Shown here: positions 38,031 through 50,679 of the stretch, one piece after another
How the letters are laid out: each line of letters opens with the position of its first letter
Numbering within the stretch: position 1 is the stretch's first letter
Source of the DNA: Salinimicrobium catena
GTDB lineage: Bacteria > Bacteroidota > Bacteroidia > Flavobacteriales > Flavobacteriaceae
Direction of reading: 5' to 3'
DNA: 64,000 nucleotides
Assembly: GCF_900102915.1 (NCBI RefSeq)
Contig: NZ_FNGG01000006.1
Coordinates: forward strand, 61,932 to 125,931
The notes under the pieces: generated by a model
Told to the model about the DNA's origin: nothing
Seen by the model: the letters and a program-made list of their open reading frames with translations, nothing else
The model's database searches: none
Position numbers and translations under genes: made by a program

Positions 38031-38709
38031 TATTTTTCAGGTTTAGAACATTAAAGACCATATGAGTAAAGTATTCTGAGGGTAAAGTTTTTGTGCTGCA
38101 TTCGGTTAGGGCCGGAAAATGCTCTTTCAGAAAATACTGGTGTAAAGAACCTTCCAGTATCGTACTGGCTAAAGAGGCAGGGTAAGGATATTCCTTATCA
38201 ACTTCCTCGATCATTTCCTTTAGCCTAAAGACAAGACGGTTGTAAACCGCAAAAAAACCTTCCTTATTTTCCTTGTCCACCTCCTTTGTAAGATAAGATT
38301 TTGAAAATTCATTGACAACTACCCTGTTGAGGACCACCTCATCAATATGTGAAATAAAAGAATCTTTTTCTACTTGTCGCGTAAGCACCTGTACCGCCTT
38401 TTTCAGCTTTGCACTTTTATCATCCATGTTTGCTGTAGAAAAAACCAGTTGGTATTCCTTCCAGCCCCAATACCAGGAGGTAAGGTATAACAACAACTTA
38501 TGCTTGTTTTCAAAATACCGGTAGACCGAACTCTCGTTAGACCCGATTTCTTTCCCCAGTTTCCTGAAAGTAAACTGCTCGAAACCGATTTTATCGATCA
38601 ACAGAATACTGTGCTCCACGATCTTTTTCCCCAGATCTGATGATTCCGGATTTTTAATGTAGAGATTTTCATTCACCTCGATTTTGATCTGAGAAATTAA
38701 ATGCTTCAT
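38023..38709 (-). CDS. TetR/AcrR family transcriptional regulator
   Basis: A 228-residue one-component repressor-like regulator. The N-terminal helix-turn-helix lies around residues 45-75 ('FTFRKLGKEIGSNESSVYRYF', then 'NKHKLLLYL'). The C-terminal ligand domain is helical with no known family match. It is the first gene of the operon with the degenerate ABC protein, HlyD and TolC. It probably represses its own operon through the palindrome upstream (38740-38754). The inducing ligand is unknown. Confidence 0.9.
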   Translation of the reverse strand: MKHLISQIKIEVNENLYIKNPESSDLGKKIVEHSILLIDKIGFEQFTFRKLGKEIGSNESSVYRYFENKHKLLLYLTSWYWGWKEYQLVFSTANMDDKSAKLKKAVQVLTRQVEKDSFISHIDEVVLNRVVVNEFSKSYLTKEVDKENKEGFFAVYNRLVFRLKEMIEEVDKEYPYPASLASTILEGSLHQYFLKEHFPALTECSTKTLPSEYFTHMVFNVLNLKNNG

Positions 38710-38732
38710 TAGGTCGCTCTAATTATTTTGGA

Positions 38733-38768
38733 CAAATTTAATAGTAATACTATTATAAATTAATAGTA
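38733..38768 (-). promoter_or_regulatory. Promoter with candidate TetR operator
   Basis: On the minus strand TAAATTTG (38733-38740) is a consensus -7 element, 23 bases before the TetR ATG. Immediately upstream is a perfect 15-base dyad, AATAGTA-A-TACTATT (38740-38754), and a third AATAGTA half-site at 38762-38768. A repressor bound here would cover the space between -33 and -7. The remainder of the gap to 38957 holds nothing I can assign. Confidence 0.6.
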
Positions 38769-38957
38769 AATATATTTAAATTTTGAGTAAGGCTTTCAAT
38801 TACTTTGCCAAAGAAGCACGGAGAGAAAAAAGATTTCTACCTTTAAAGCAGCAATTTCCCCAGTCCTTATGAGGAAAGCGGAATAGAAAAGTAAAAAGGG
38901 ATGATTAAGATCTTGTCTTAGAAAAGTCTTAGCCTCTTTAGTAGTAATTGGTTGAAC

Positions 38958-38988
38958 AAAAAAAAAGCCCGGCACTGCCGGGCTTTTT
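38958..38988 (-). terminator. Terminator of the BNR-repeat gene
   Basis: A perfect twelve-pair stem (AAAAAGCCCGGC with GCCGGGCTTTTT, three-base loop) is followed on the minus strand by a run of nine T. It sits a few bases past the stop codon at 38995. Confidence 0.9.
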
Positions 38989-38994
38989 CTATTC

Positions 38995-42219
<3,225 letters not shown>

Positions 42220-42407
42220 AATAAGAGATTAAGTTTAAGGTTGCCCAATTTAATAAATGCTCGGAACATTTCTGTTCCTTACCCACTTTCTGCTTCTGTT
42301 TTGCACGAAGCGAAATATGAAGCATTCAGGAGAAAATAATATCTCCCCGATCTATAGGACTCTTAACATTCCCATAAAGTTTAAATGATGATCAAATAAT
42401 TATGAGG

Positions 42408-42440
42408 TAACCCTGAAGTTACATTGCGCGTCTTTCTTTG
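42408..42440 (+). promoter_or_regulatory. Pho box and -7 element of the TonB-dependent receptor
   Basis: TAACCCT (42408-42414), four bases, TTACATT (42419-42425), seven bases, then TTTCTTTG (42433-42440). Half-site spacing and distance to the -7 element are identical to those before the porin-pst operon (52858-52890). The -7 lacks the usual A at its second base, as expected for an activator-dependent promoter. The rest of 42220-42407 shows nothing. Confidence 0.55.
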
Positions 42441-42451
42441 CGGCAAGAAAC

Positions 42452-45253
42452 ATGACAAAAATGACAAGAATTTTCACAACTGCCTTTCTGTTCTTAATGA
42501 CACTCAGTTTACAGGCGCAAAATGGATCTACCGGAAGCATTGCCGGAAAGCTTACAGACAAAGAAATGAACGGGGAACCCCTGCCCTTTGCAAACGTACT
42601 TTTGAAAGGAACCACCAAAGGGGCCACTACAGACATGAACGGCTTATATGAATTCAAATCTCTGGAGCCGGGAAAATATACAATAGTCTTCAGTTTTGTG
42701 GGATATGAAACTATAGAAGTACCTAATGTAGATGTGGTAGCGGGAAAAGTTACCGAAGTAAATACTGAACTGGGTTCTAGCGCAGCTTCCCTGGACGAGG
42801 TGGTCATCACCACTGTTTCCAGAAGAGATTCTGAAGTAGCCCTGCTGCTTGACCAGAAAAAAGCCATAGAAATAAAAGAAAGCATAGGTGCCCGGGAATT
42901 AGCCAAATTGGGCGTTTCCGATGTTGCTACAGCCACTACCCGCATTTCGGGAGTAAGCAGTAGTGAAGCATCGGGTGACATTTTTGTACGCGGGTTGGGA
43001 GACCGTTACCTGTACACCACCTTGAACGGCCTCCCAATCCCATCTGATGATGTGGAGCGAAAGAACATTGACCTGGAACTCTTTCCTACCGGGGTGATCC
43101 GAAGTGTTGGGATCAGTAAAACCTATACCCCGTCCACTTCCGCAGACCAGGCTTCAGGAAACATTGACATTTCTACCCGCGAACTTGTAGGATCAGAGGA
43201 ATTAAGTGCAGGCATAGGTGCGGGAGTCAATACCAATGTATTGAAAGATGGTGTTTTTAACAATTTTAAAGTTTCAGTAAACACAAAAAAGTCTGACTTC
43301 GGCTTCTATACCGGTGGAAAAGCTTCAGAATTCAAACTCATCTACCAGGACTGGACGCCGGGAACAGCAGATTTGCCCATGAACTATAAATATAGTCTTA
43401 CTGCAGGAAAACGCTTCGGGGAAAAACTTGAAGTACTGGTCACCGGATCTCAGGATGTCTCATACGGATACACCAAGGGCGAGTTCAGGGAGTTCAGGGC
43501 AAACTTCATCAATGACTCCATCAGCGATGCCGAGATCTTCTCCAAGACTATCAACACCACTGGTCTTGCTACCGTAGCCTACGAATTCAGCAATGAGCAC
43601 TATGTGAGGGGGAACAGCCTCTTCATCAACAAACTGGCAGATGAAGTTTACGAAGGCGGAAGGAATGGCGAAGGATACATTTATGAGGAAACGGATGAAA
43701 ATGACAACTGGTCCCAATTCGTAAGAGACCAAAACACAAAACAGACACGGCTCTGGATCAACCAGCTGTTGGGAGAACATCAATTAGGAGAAAATAACAA
43801 CCTTCACTGGGCTGCCGGGTTTAACCTGGTGAATGCAGATGAGCCGAACCGCATCAGGAACGAGGTCAATTTCAATGAAGATGAAGTGAACCTTGGAAAT
43901 ACCGGAGGATATCAACAACGTAAAAGTTACCAGGAGATCGATGACTATGAATTCAACGGGATGATCTCTGATAAACTTCAGATCACCAAAGGTGAAAACC
44001 GAAACCTTGATGTAAGCTTCGGCGGAAACTACAGGTTCAAGAAAAGAGATTTCATTTCAAGATTTCTGGGGCTGGAAGAATCTTCTACAGGAATCCTCAC
44101 CCCCTCTTCCGTTGACAATATTTCCGAAGTATTTACAGAAGCAAACCTTGCCAACGGCACGCTGGACATCAACAACAGCCTGCAGGCAGACCGGTACCGG
44201 GCCAACCTGGAATCGGCTGCAGGGTTCACCATGTTCAATTTAGGATTAAATAAATGGAACCTCAATGCAGGGGCACGCTACCAGCAGGATGAACTGGATG
44301 TGGTATACAACGTGGGGAACATTCCCGGAAGAATTGGTTCTTCCAATATGAGCTACAACAATTTTTACCCCGCTCTTAATCTACGATATGCCCTAAATAA
44401 AAAGAACAACCTCAGGCTAGCCTCAAGTAAGACTCTCACGCTGCCGGAATTTAAAGAGGTGGCGCCCTTTGAATATGTTTCTCAAACCGGGCAGGTAACT
44501 CGTGGTAATCCGGATCTACAGGCATCCACTAACTACAATTTTGACCTGAAGTGGGAATATTTCCCTTCAACCGGAGAACTTATTTCCCTCACTGCCTTTT
44601 ACAAGAAGATCGAAGATCCTATCAATAAAGTACAGGACAGAGGTTCCGCAGGGGTCTTTTCCTTTTTCAATGCAGGAAAGCAGGCCGAGATCTATGGACT
44701 TGAATTAGAATCGAAACTGGAACTCATCAGCATACAGAACGGGGCGGCATATGATCTCAATCTTGGGTTCAATGCTTCCAGGATGTGGCATTCGCAAGAC
44801 CTGAAAGAGGTAAGGGACGCCGACGGAACATTTATAAGAACCTTCCAATATAAAGGACTTACCGAAACCGGCCTGCAGGGCGCATCTGACTGGATCTTTA
44901 ATGGTTCACTCAACTTCCAGACAGGAAATGAAAATCCATTCATGGCCAGTTTGGTTGCCAATTATGCTTCAGATAAGATCTTTGCTTTAGGAGCGCCGGA
45001 AAGACAATCTGAAAGTGAAACTTTTTACAACGATGCCATTGTGGAAAAAGGTTTTGTGACATTAAATGCGGTACTAAGCCAGGATCTGGGAGAGCACTGG
45101 AGCCTGAAATTCACAGGAAAGAACCTTTTAAACCCTAAAATAGAAAGAATTCAGAAGATCAAACCTTCCACCACCGGTATAGAAACCACAGAAACCGTGC
45201 GCTCATATACCAGGGGAGCCGTTCTGAGCCTGGGAATCAACTATAGCTTTTAA
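42452..45253 (+). CDS. TonB-dependent receptor (CarboxypepD_reg type)
   Basis: A 933-residue outer-membrane receptor. A signal peptide ends 'LSLQAQ'. A carboxypeptidase-regulatory-like domain (about 28-105, 'GSIAGKLTDKEMNGEPLPFA') is followed by a plug (about 150-250, 'GDIFVRGLGDRYLYTTLNG') and a large beta barrel ending in the typical aromatic residue ('LSLGINYSF'). The ATG at 42461 (MTRIF) is an alternative start and would suit the promoter distance better. The promoter resembles the Pho box of the pst operon. It is followed by a duplicated-domain lipoprotein, not SusD. The ligand is unknown; a phosphorus compound is the best guess from context. Confidence 0.9.
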   Translation: MTKMTRIFTTAFLFLMTLSLQAQNGSTGSIAGKLTDKEMNGEPLPFANVLLKGTTKGATTDMNGLYEFKSLEPGKYTIVFSFVGYETIEVPNVDVVAGKVTEVNTELGSSAASLDEVVITTVSRRDSEVALLLDQKKAIEIKESIGARELAKLGVSDVATATTRISGVSSSEASGDIFVRGLGDRYLYTTLNGLPIPSDDVERKNIDLELFPTGVIRSVGISKTYTPSTSADQASGNIDISTRELVGSEELSAGIGAGVNTNVLKDGVFNNFKVSVNTKKSDFGFYTGGKASEFKLIYQDWTPGTADLPMNYKYSLTAGKRFGEKLEVLVTGSQDVSYGYTKGEFREFRANFINDSISDAEIFSKTINTTGLATVAYEFSNEHYVRGNSLFINKLADEVYEGGRNGEGYIYEETDENDNWSQFVRDQNTKQTRLWINQLLGEHQLGENNNLHWAAGFNLVNADEPNRIRNEVNFNEDEVNLGNTGGYQQRKSYQEIDDYEFNGMISDKLQITKGENRNLDVSFGGNYRFKKRDFISRFLGLEESSTGILTPSSVDNISEVFTEANLANGTLDINNSLQADRYRANLESAAGFTMFNLGLNKWNLNAGARYQQDELDVVYNVGNIPGRIGSSNMSYNNFYPALNLRYALNKKNNLRLASSKTLTLPEFKEVAPFEYVSQTGQVTRGNPDLQASTNYNFDLKWEYFPSTGELISLTAFYKKIEDPINKVQDRGSAGVFSFFNAGKQAEIYGLELESKLELISIQNGAAYDLNLGFNASRMWHSQDLKEVRDADGTFIRTFQYKGLTETGLQGASDWIFNGSLNFQTGNENPFMASLVANYASDKIFALGAPERQSESETFYNDAIVEKGFVTLNAVLSQDLGEHWSLKFTGKNLLNPKIERIQKIKPSTTGIETTETVRSYTRGAVLSLGINYSF

Positions 45254-45304
45254 TCTTTAATCACTATAAACTCAACACAATTAACCTAAATTAAATTCAG
45301 AAAA

Positions 45305-47245
45305 ATGAAAAAAATGAACAACAAATTAGCTGCTGTAATAATGGTCATCAGCGGATTTATCTTTACCGGGTGTAGTCAGGATACAGATCCTATCATCGAC
45401 GTGCCTGTTGTTGAAGTAGACAATGAGCTTAACGGCCAGATCACCGAAGATGTCACTCTTGATCCTTCAGTTGAATATACCCTAACAGGATCTTACGAAG
45501 TATTGGCAGGAGCTACTCTTACCATTCCCGCAGGCACAAAGATCGTTGCCGAAAAAGGTACTGAAGTTTACATAGCTATTCACCAGGATGCGGATATCGT
45601 GATAAGCGGTACAGAAAGCAATCCGGTGATCATGACATCTGCCAGTAAAGCCACAGGTGACTGGGGCGGACTGGTGATCCTTGGAAAAGGTATCACTACC
45701 GAAGGTACAAACGTTACCGCCGAAGTCGGAGGATTCCAGTATGGAGGTACTGACAATGCCGACAGTTCCGGTTCTATCGAGTACCTGGTAATAGAAGGAG
45801 CGGGAGCCCAGATCAATGCAGATTCCCAGTACAACGGACTCACCCTTTACGCAGTTGGTTCAGGAACCAACATCAGCAATGTGGCTATTCAGAACGGAGC
45901 CGATGACGGAGTGGAATTCTTTGGCGGGGCTGTTTCAGTGACCGGGCTTTATCTTGAAAACAACGAGGACGATGCCGTGGATTGGACCGAAGGCTGGAAC
46001 GGCACCATTACAAACGTATATGTACTGCATACCATTGAAGGTTTCTCAACAGCTATTGAAGCTGATGGGGTGAACAACAACCCAACTATAGTGAACTTTA
46101 CTGCGGTTTCCACAACCGGGGGTACTGCTTTACAGTTCAAGAAAGAATCGGGTGCTACTTTTGAAGGCCTTTCTCTAACAGGTTATGACACTTCAATAGA
46201 CATGAAGGATAATGGGCCTTTAGCCAATGTTTATATTGAACAAAAGATCGCAGATCCGGAGTCTAACTATACTACTCCTTCCTCAACCTCTCAATCCTCC
46301 TTTGACTGGATCAACAACAGGTCAAGCGTGGAATCAAGCATTCTTCATGGTGCTGTTGAAGGACGTGTAGAACTGGACGCGTCGGTTACTTATTCCCTTA
46401 ACTCTTCTTACATAGTTCAGGAAGGTGGTGAACTAGTTATCCCTGCTGGAACGAAGATAATTGCAAGAGACGGCGGAACAGATGTGTACATTGCAGTTCT
46501 AAAAGGCGGAAAGATCGACATCCAGGGAACTGAAGCCAATCCGGTAGTGATTTCTTCTACGGAAGCAAATCCAGGAGACTGGGGTGGCCTTACAATTGTC
46601 GGAAACGCTACTACCACCGAAGGTGTAGACGCGGTAGCTGAAGTTGGTGGATTCAAATATGGAGGCAATGAGGATGCTGATAATTCCGGAAGCATCAAAA
46701 ACCTGGTGATCGCCGGAACCGGCGCGCAGATCAACTCAGAATCTCAGTACAATGGAATTTCTTTCTATGCCGTAGGCTCGGGAACTGTAGTAGAGAACAT
46801 CGCGGTGATCAACGGAGCTGACGATGGAGTGGAATTCTTTGGAGGAAGCGTTTCTGCAACTAACCTTTACCTAGAGAACAATGAAGATGACGCTGTTGAC
46901 TGGACCGAAGGCTGGAATGGAACCGTAACCAACGTGTATGTAAACCATTCTATTGACACCTTCTCTACCGCCGTGGAAGCCGATGGGGCCAACAACAATC
47001 CTCAATTGGTAAACTTCACCGCTGTATCAACCACAGGAGGTACTGCCCTGCAGTTCAAAAAAGAATCGGGTGCTACATTTTCAAACCTCTACCTGGAAGG
47101 CTACACCGACAATATTGATATGAGAGACGGAGGCGCTTTGAGCAATATACAAATAGACGGAGCTGATGCTACTACCGATGGAAATTACACTACAGGATCC
47201 AAAGTAGATATCTCTGCCTGGATCTGGATCGAGGCTTCTCTGTAA
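45305..47245 (+). CDS. Tandem-duplicated beta-helix-like lipoprotein partner of the receptor
   Basis: A 646-residue lipoprotein with the lipobox 'FTGC' (Cys23). It consists of two copies of one domain of about 290 residues, roughly residues 45-330 and 350-640, offset about 306. Strictly repeated blocks include 'IPAGTKI', 'NGADDGVEFFGG', 'LYLENNEDDAVDWTEGWNGT' and 'NFTAVSTTGGTALQFKKESG'. The composition, rich in Asn, Gly, Thr and Asp with short strands, fits a right-handed beta helix, and the acidic clusters could bind metal. It is 51 bases after the receptor gene and ends in its own terminator, so the two form an operon. Binding a ligand at the surface for the receptor is the likely job. I recognise no named family. 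Confidence 0.75.
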   Translation: MKKMNNKLAAVIMVISGFIFTGCSQDTDPIIDVPVVEVDNELNGQITEDVTLDPSVEYTLTGSYEVLAGATLTIPAGTKIVAEKGTEVYIAIHQDADIVISGTESNPVIMTSASKATGDWGGLVILGKGITTEGTNVTAEVGGFQYGGTDNADSSGSIEYLVIEGAGAQINADSQYNGLTLYAVGSGTNISNVAIQNGADDGVEFFGGAVSVTGLYLENNEDDAVDWTEGWNGTITNVYVLHTIEGFSTAIEADGVNNNPTIVNFTAVSTTGGTALQFKKESGATFEGLSLTGYDTSIDMKDNGPLANVYIEQKIADPESNYTTPSSTSQSSFDWINNRSSVESSILHGAVEGRVELDASVTYSLNSSYIVQEGGELVIPAGTKIIARDGGTDVYIAVLKGGKIDIQGTEANPVVISSTEANPGDWGGLTIVGNATTTEGVDAVAEVGGFKYGGNEDADNSGSIKNLVIAGTGAQINSESQYNGISFYAVGSGTVVENIAVINGADDGVEFFGGSVSATNLYLENNEDDAVDWTEGWNGTVTNVYVNHSIDTFSTAVEADGANNNPQLVNFTAVSTTGGTALQFKKESGATFSNLYLEGYTDNIDMRDGGALSNIQIDGADATTDGNYTTGSKVDISAWIWIEASL

Positions 47246-47273
47246 ACCAGGGAATTACAAAATTTGAGTTTTA

Positions 47274-47300
47274 AAGGGCTGCCGATTGGCAGCCTTTTTT
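47274..47300 (+). terminator. Terminator of the receptor-lipoprotein operon
   Basis: A stem of AAAGGGCTGCC with GGCAGCCTTT (one mispair), a four-base loop (GATT) and a T run; 28 bases past the lipoprotein stop. Confidence 0.85.
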
Positions 47301-47327
47301 GTTTCCTGCCTATTTAATTGGTAGCAT

Positions 47328-47352
47328 AAAAAAAGGCAGCTCAAAAGCTGCC
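47328..47352 (-). terminator. Terminator of the pst-phoU operon
   Basis: A seven-pair stem (GGCAGCT with AGCTGCC, four-base loop) is followed on the minus strand by seven T. It lies 22 bases after phoU. Confidence 0.83.
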
Positions 47353-47374
47353 TCTTCCACATACGATTGAAGAA

Positions 47375-48058
47375 TTAGTCTTCGCTTCTTCTAACTTTTT
47401 TCTTCTTTTGGTGCTTTAAAACCTCTGCCTCCCTGTAAAAAATGATCTCCTCGGCAATGTTGGTAATAAGGTCACCTATCCTTTCCAGCTTCTTGATAAC
47501 AGAGAACAACAACATGAACTGGTCAATAAGCTTTGGATCCTTTTTCACCTCTGCAGAAATGATCCCGAAGGACTGCATATTGATCTGGTTAAGAACCTTG
47601 TCTTTTTTAAAAACTTTACGGGCTACTTTTGTATCCACCTCGTTGTAAGCGTCGGTAATATCTTCCAGCATAGAAAGCGTTTCTTCAAACATCTCTTTTA
47701 CCCTCATCTTTTCAAGCAGTCTTTCCTCTATTGGAGTATTGACCTCAATGATGTACTTGGAAATTCCGAAGGCGTGATCCCCTATCCTTTCCAGGTCGAA
47801 GTTGATCTTTCTAAGAGCCAGAACGAAACGAAGGTCACTGGCCACGGGATTGTGCAGAGCAATAAAACGCTCACAATCACGGTCGATCTTAAGGTCCAGC
47901 GCGTTAACCCTGTTCTCTGTATGAAGTACTTCCTCAGCCAGATCATTGTCATGGTTAAAGAAAGCTTCCCGGGCATTTTCCAGCTGCTTTGCACATAAAT
48001 GCAGCATCTCCAGCCCTGTTTGATTTAATCCTTCTCTATGTTGGTCTAAACTTATCAT
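47375..48058 (-). CDS. phoU: Phosphate-transport regulator PhoU
   Basis: A 227-residue all-helical cytosolic protein that links PstB to the PhoR sensor and represses the Pho regulon when phosphate is plentiful. Both family metal-binding helices are visible: 'DNDLAEEVLHTENRVNALDLKIDRDC' region in the first bundle and 'NEVDTKVARKVFKKDKVLNQIN' in the second. The phrase 'FDLERIGDHAFGI' and 'KKLERIGDLITNIAEEI' are the E-R-x-x-D signatures of the two bundles. The tail is rich in Lys and Arg. It lies 12 bases after pstB and ends the operon. Confidence 0.95.
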   Translation of the reverse strand: MISLDQHREGLNQTGLEMLHLCAKQLENAREAFFNHDNDLAEEVLHTENRVNALDLKIDRDCERFIALHNPVASDLRFVLALRKINFDLERIGDHAFGISKYIIEVNTPIEERLLEKMRVKEMFEETLSMLEDITDAYNEVDTKVARKVFKKDKVLNQINMQSFGIISAEVKKDPKLIDQFMLLFSVIKKLERIGDLITNIAEEIIFYREAEVLKHQKKKKVRRSED

Positions 48059-48070
48059 AGGTACACTATT

Positions 48071-48871
48071 TTAACCGAATCTACCGGTGATGTAATTCTC
48101 TGTTTGTTGTTTCTCTGGGTTGGTGAAGAGTTTCTTTGATTTGTCATACTCTATCAATTCTCCAAGGTAGAAAAACGCAGTGTAATCGCTAACCCTACCT
48201 GCCTGTTGCATATTATGGGTGACGATCACGATGGTATATTTTTCTTTAAGCTCATAGATCAGCTCCTCGATCTTGGCTGTAGAAAGCGGGTCAAGAGCCG
48301 AAGTAGGCTCATCCATCAAAATGATCGATGGCTCCACAGCCAGGGCTCTGGCGATACAAAGTCTTTGCTGCTGTCCTCCTGAAAGTGCCAGCGCCGATTT
48401 ATGAAGATCATCCTTTACCTCATCCCAAAGCGCTACCTGCTTTAAGGATGCCACCACTTTCTCCTGAAGGAATTTCTTATCCTTTATCCCCTGGATCTTT
48501 AGGCCATAGGCAACATTTTCAAAAATGGATTTCGGGAAAGGATTTGGTTTTTGAAAAACCATGCCGACCTGCTTCCGCAGCTGTTCCACGTTCACCTTTT
48601 TCTTGTAGATGTTCTCCCCGTCAATAAGGATCTCACCTTCCATTCTAAAACCGTCAACATAATCGTTCATTCTGTCAAAAAGCCTTAGAAAGGTCGACTT
48701 TCCGCAGCCAGAGGGCCCGATGAAAGCGGTCACCTTATTGGCCCTTATATTCATATCTATGCCCTTGATGGCCATAAAGTCATTATAGAAAACCTTCACG
48801 CCTTTCGCCTGAAGTTTATGTTTTCTTTTTATCGACTTATCTATAACAGTGTCTTTCTTTTCTTTGCTCAT
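48071..48871 (-). CDS. pstB: Phosphate ABC transporter ATPase PstB
   Basis: A 266-residue ATPase of the high-affinity phosphate importer. Walker A is '[19 protein letters not shown]', the signature '[16 protein letters not shown]', Walker B '[13 protein letters not shown]', and the H-loop '[21 protein letters not shown]'. All are intact and of PstB type (the 'MND' and 'RVSDYTAFF' stretches). An N-terminal extension of about 20 basic residues precedes the domain. The gene follows pstA by 8 bases. Confidence 0.97.
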   Translation of the reverse strand: MSKEKKDTVIDKSIKRKHKLQAKGVKVFYNDFMAIKGIDMNIRANKVTAFIGPSGCGKSTFLRLFDRMNDYVDGFRMEGEILIDGENIYKKKVNVEQLRKQVGMVFQKPNPFPKSIFENVAYGLKIQGIKDKKFLQEKVVASLKQVALWDEVKDDLHKSALALSGGQQQRLCIARALAVEPSIILMDEPTSALDPLSTAKIEELIYELKEKYTIVIVTHNMQQAGRVSDYTAFFYLGELIEYDKSKKLFTNPEKQQTENYITGRFG

Positions 48872-48879
48872 GAAAAGCT

Positions 48880-49734
48880 TTATTTAAATTTTTTCTGCCA
48901 TTTATTTCTGAAATAAACAGCAATTCCATTCATAACAAATGTAATCAATAATAAAATGATGATCCCTGCAGCGGCATTGACCTCAAAGCCGTGTTGTGGA
49001 CGCGAAATCCAGTTAAAGATCTGGATAGGTAACACAGAAAATTCATCCATGGGAGATGAGGGTGCGAACGGCACATATGCCAAAGCCCCGATAACGATCA
49101 ATGGCGCGGTTTCTCCCACAGCCCTTGATAAGGCCAGGATGATCCCGGTCAGGATCCCACCCGAAGATGCAGGCAGCAACTGCCTGGAAACCGTTTGCCA
49201 CTTGGAAGCCCCTAAAGCATATGAGGCATCCCTGATCGATTTAGGTACAGCCTTCAAAGCTTCCCGGGTAGACACGATCACAATGGGCAGGATAAGCAGG
49301 GCCAGAGTAAAACTACCGGCCAGCACGCTTGATCCCATTTGTATCACCCTTACAAAGATCTCCAGACCCAAAAGTCCGTAAATGATAGAAGGTACTCCTG
49401 CAAGATTGGATATATTGATCTCCAGCAATGAGGAAAGCTTGCTCTTATTGGCATATTCTTCCAGGTAAATAGCTGCGCCTATTCCCACAGGTAAGGCTAT
49501 TATGGTTGTCAACACCAGGATCCAGACACTTCCCATCAGCGCGGTATAGATACCGGCTCTTTCCGCTTTTCTGGAAGGTAGGTTGGTAATAAAATCCCAG
49601 TCGATCCGCTGAATTCCGTCGACCAGGATGGATCCTATGAATATGGCCAGTAAGACGATTCCCAGCAGGGTACAAAATATTCCCCATGCTTTGAAGATCT
49701 GGTCTTTTAATCTGTTCTTCTTTATCCTATTCAT
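48880..49734 (-). CDS. pstA: Phosphate ABC transporter permease PstA
   Basis: A 284-residue inner-membrane permease with six helices, the first near residues 15-33. Family blocks: '[28 protein letters not shown]', the cytosolic EAA-like loop '[26 protein letters not shown]', and '[18 protein letters not shown]'. It pairs with PstC; the two genes overlap by 8 bases. Confidence 0.96.
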   Translation of the reverse strand: MNRIKKNRLKDQIFKAWGIFCTLLGIVLLAIFIGSILVDGIQRIDWDFITNLPSRKAERAGIYTALMGSVWILVLTTIIALPVGIGAAIYLEEYANKSKLSSLLEINISNLAGVPSIIYGLLGLEIFVRVIQMGSSVLAGSFTLALLILPIVIVSTREALKAVPKSIRDASYALGASKWQTVSRQLLPASSGGILTGIILALSRAVGETAPLIVIGALAYVPFAPSSPMDEFSVLPIQIFNWISRPQHGFEVNAAAGIIILLLITFVMNGIAVYFRNKWQKKFK

Positions 49735-50605
49735 ACTTCTCCCTGAATTTTTTCCTTATCTGGTAACTTAACGTGTTCAGCAGGAAGGTGAAAATAAATA
49801 AGGTGATCCCTGCTGCAAAGATGGTCCTGTATTCCAGTGACCCGTGTTGCACATCACCCAGGCTCACCTGCACAATGTAAGCGGTTATGGTCTCTACCGG
49901 CACGGTTGGATCAAAAGTCAATCTTGGCTGCTGACCTGCAGCAATGGCAACGATCATGGTTTCCCCAATGGCCCTTGAAATGGCCAGGATCACAGAAACA
50001 ATGATACCTGAGGAAGCCGCCGGAACTAAGATCCTGAACGAGTTCTGAAGTTTGGTAGATCCCATTCCATATCCTGCTTCCCGCAAAGAATTGGGAACCG
50101 CATGCAGCGCGTCTTCACTTAAGGAAGAGATAAAAGGAATGATCATGATCCCCATTACCAGCCCTGCGGAAAGGGAGTTGAACCCGGACAGTCCCGGAAT
50201 AAAAGTTTGTAAAAACGGGGTTACAACAGTTAAGGCAAAGAACCCGTAAACTACTGTAGGTACGGCTGCCAGTAGCTCCAGTGCAGGTTTTATGGTCCTC
50301 CTGAAACTTTTTGGCGCATATTCGCTAATGTAAATGCTAATTGACAAACCAATAGGTACAGCAAAGGCTATTGCAATGATCGAAGTCAAGAGGGTTCCAG
50401 ACAACAGTGGCAGGATCCCGAAATGCTTATCGGCAAACAGGGGGGTCCATTCTGTGTCGGTGAGAAAATCAAGTACCGAAACTTCACTGAAGAAGTTCAC
50501 CGCCTCGATAGACAACACCAGAATGATCCCGGCAGTTACGGCAATAGTGACCAGAGCACTGGTAAGCAGTGTCTTTTCAATTATTGCCTCTTTTAATTTT
50601 CGCAT
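49727..50605 (-). CDS. pstC: Phosphate ABC transporter permease PstC
   Basis: A 292-residue six-helix permease. Blocks: 'LLSGTLLTSIIAIAFAVPIGLSISIYISEYAP', 'AAVPTVVYGFFALTVVTPFL', the coupling loop 'LHAVPNSLREAGYGMGSTKLQN', and 'LAISRAIGETMIVAIAAGQ'. It is separated from pstS by 74 bases that hold a hairpin (50627-50654). Confidence 0.96.
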   Translation of the reverse strand: MRKLKEAIIEKTLLTSALVTIAVTAGIILVLSIEAVNFFSEVSVLDFLTDTEWTPLFADKHFGILPLLSGTLLTSIIAIAFAVPIGLSISIYISEYAPKSFRRTIKPALELLAAVPTVVYGFFALTVVTPFLQTFIPGLSGFNSLSAGLVMGIMIIPFISSLSEDALHAVPNSLREAGYGMGSTKLQNSFRILVPAASSGIIVSVILAISRAIGETMIVAIAAGQQPRLTFDPTVPVETITAYIVQVSLGDVQHGSLEYRTIFAAGITLFIFTFLLNTLSYQIRKKFREKYE

Positions 50606-50626
50606 ATATAAAAACCCATTATACGG

Positions 50627-50654
50627 AAAAACCAGGGCCTTTCAAGGCCCTGGT
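50627..50654 (-). terminator. Hairpin between pstS and pstC (partial terminator or RNA stabiliser)
   Basis: A perfect ten-pair GC-rich stem (ACCAGGGCCT with AGGCCCTGGT, four-base loop) is followed on the minus strand by only five T. Inside an operon this would lower expression of pstC-A-B-phoU relative to pstS, or protect the pstS mRNA end. Confidence 0.65.
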
Positions 50655-50679
50655 AGCTTCCTCAAAAAGAAAGTGTTAT

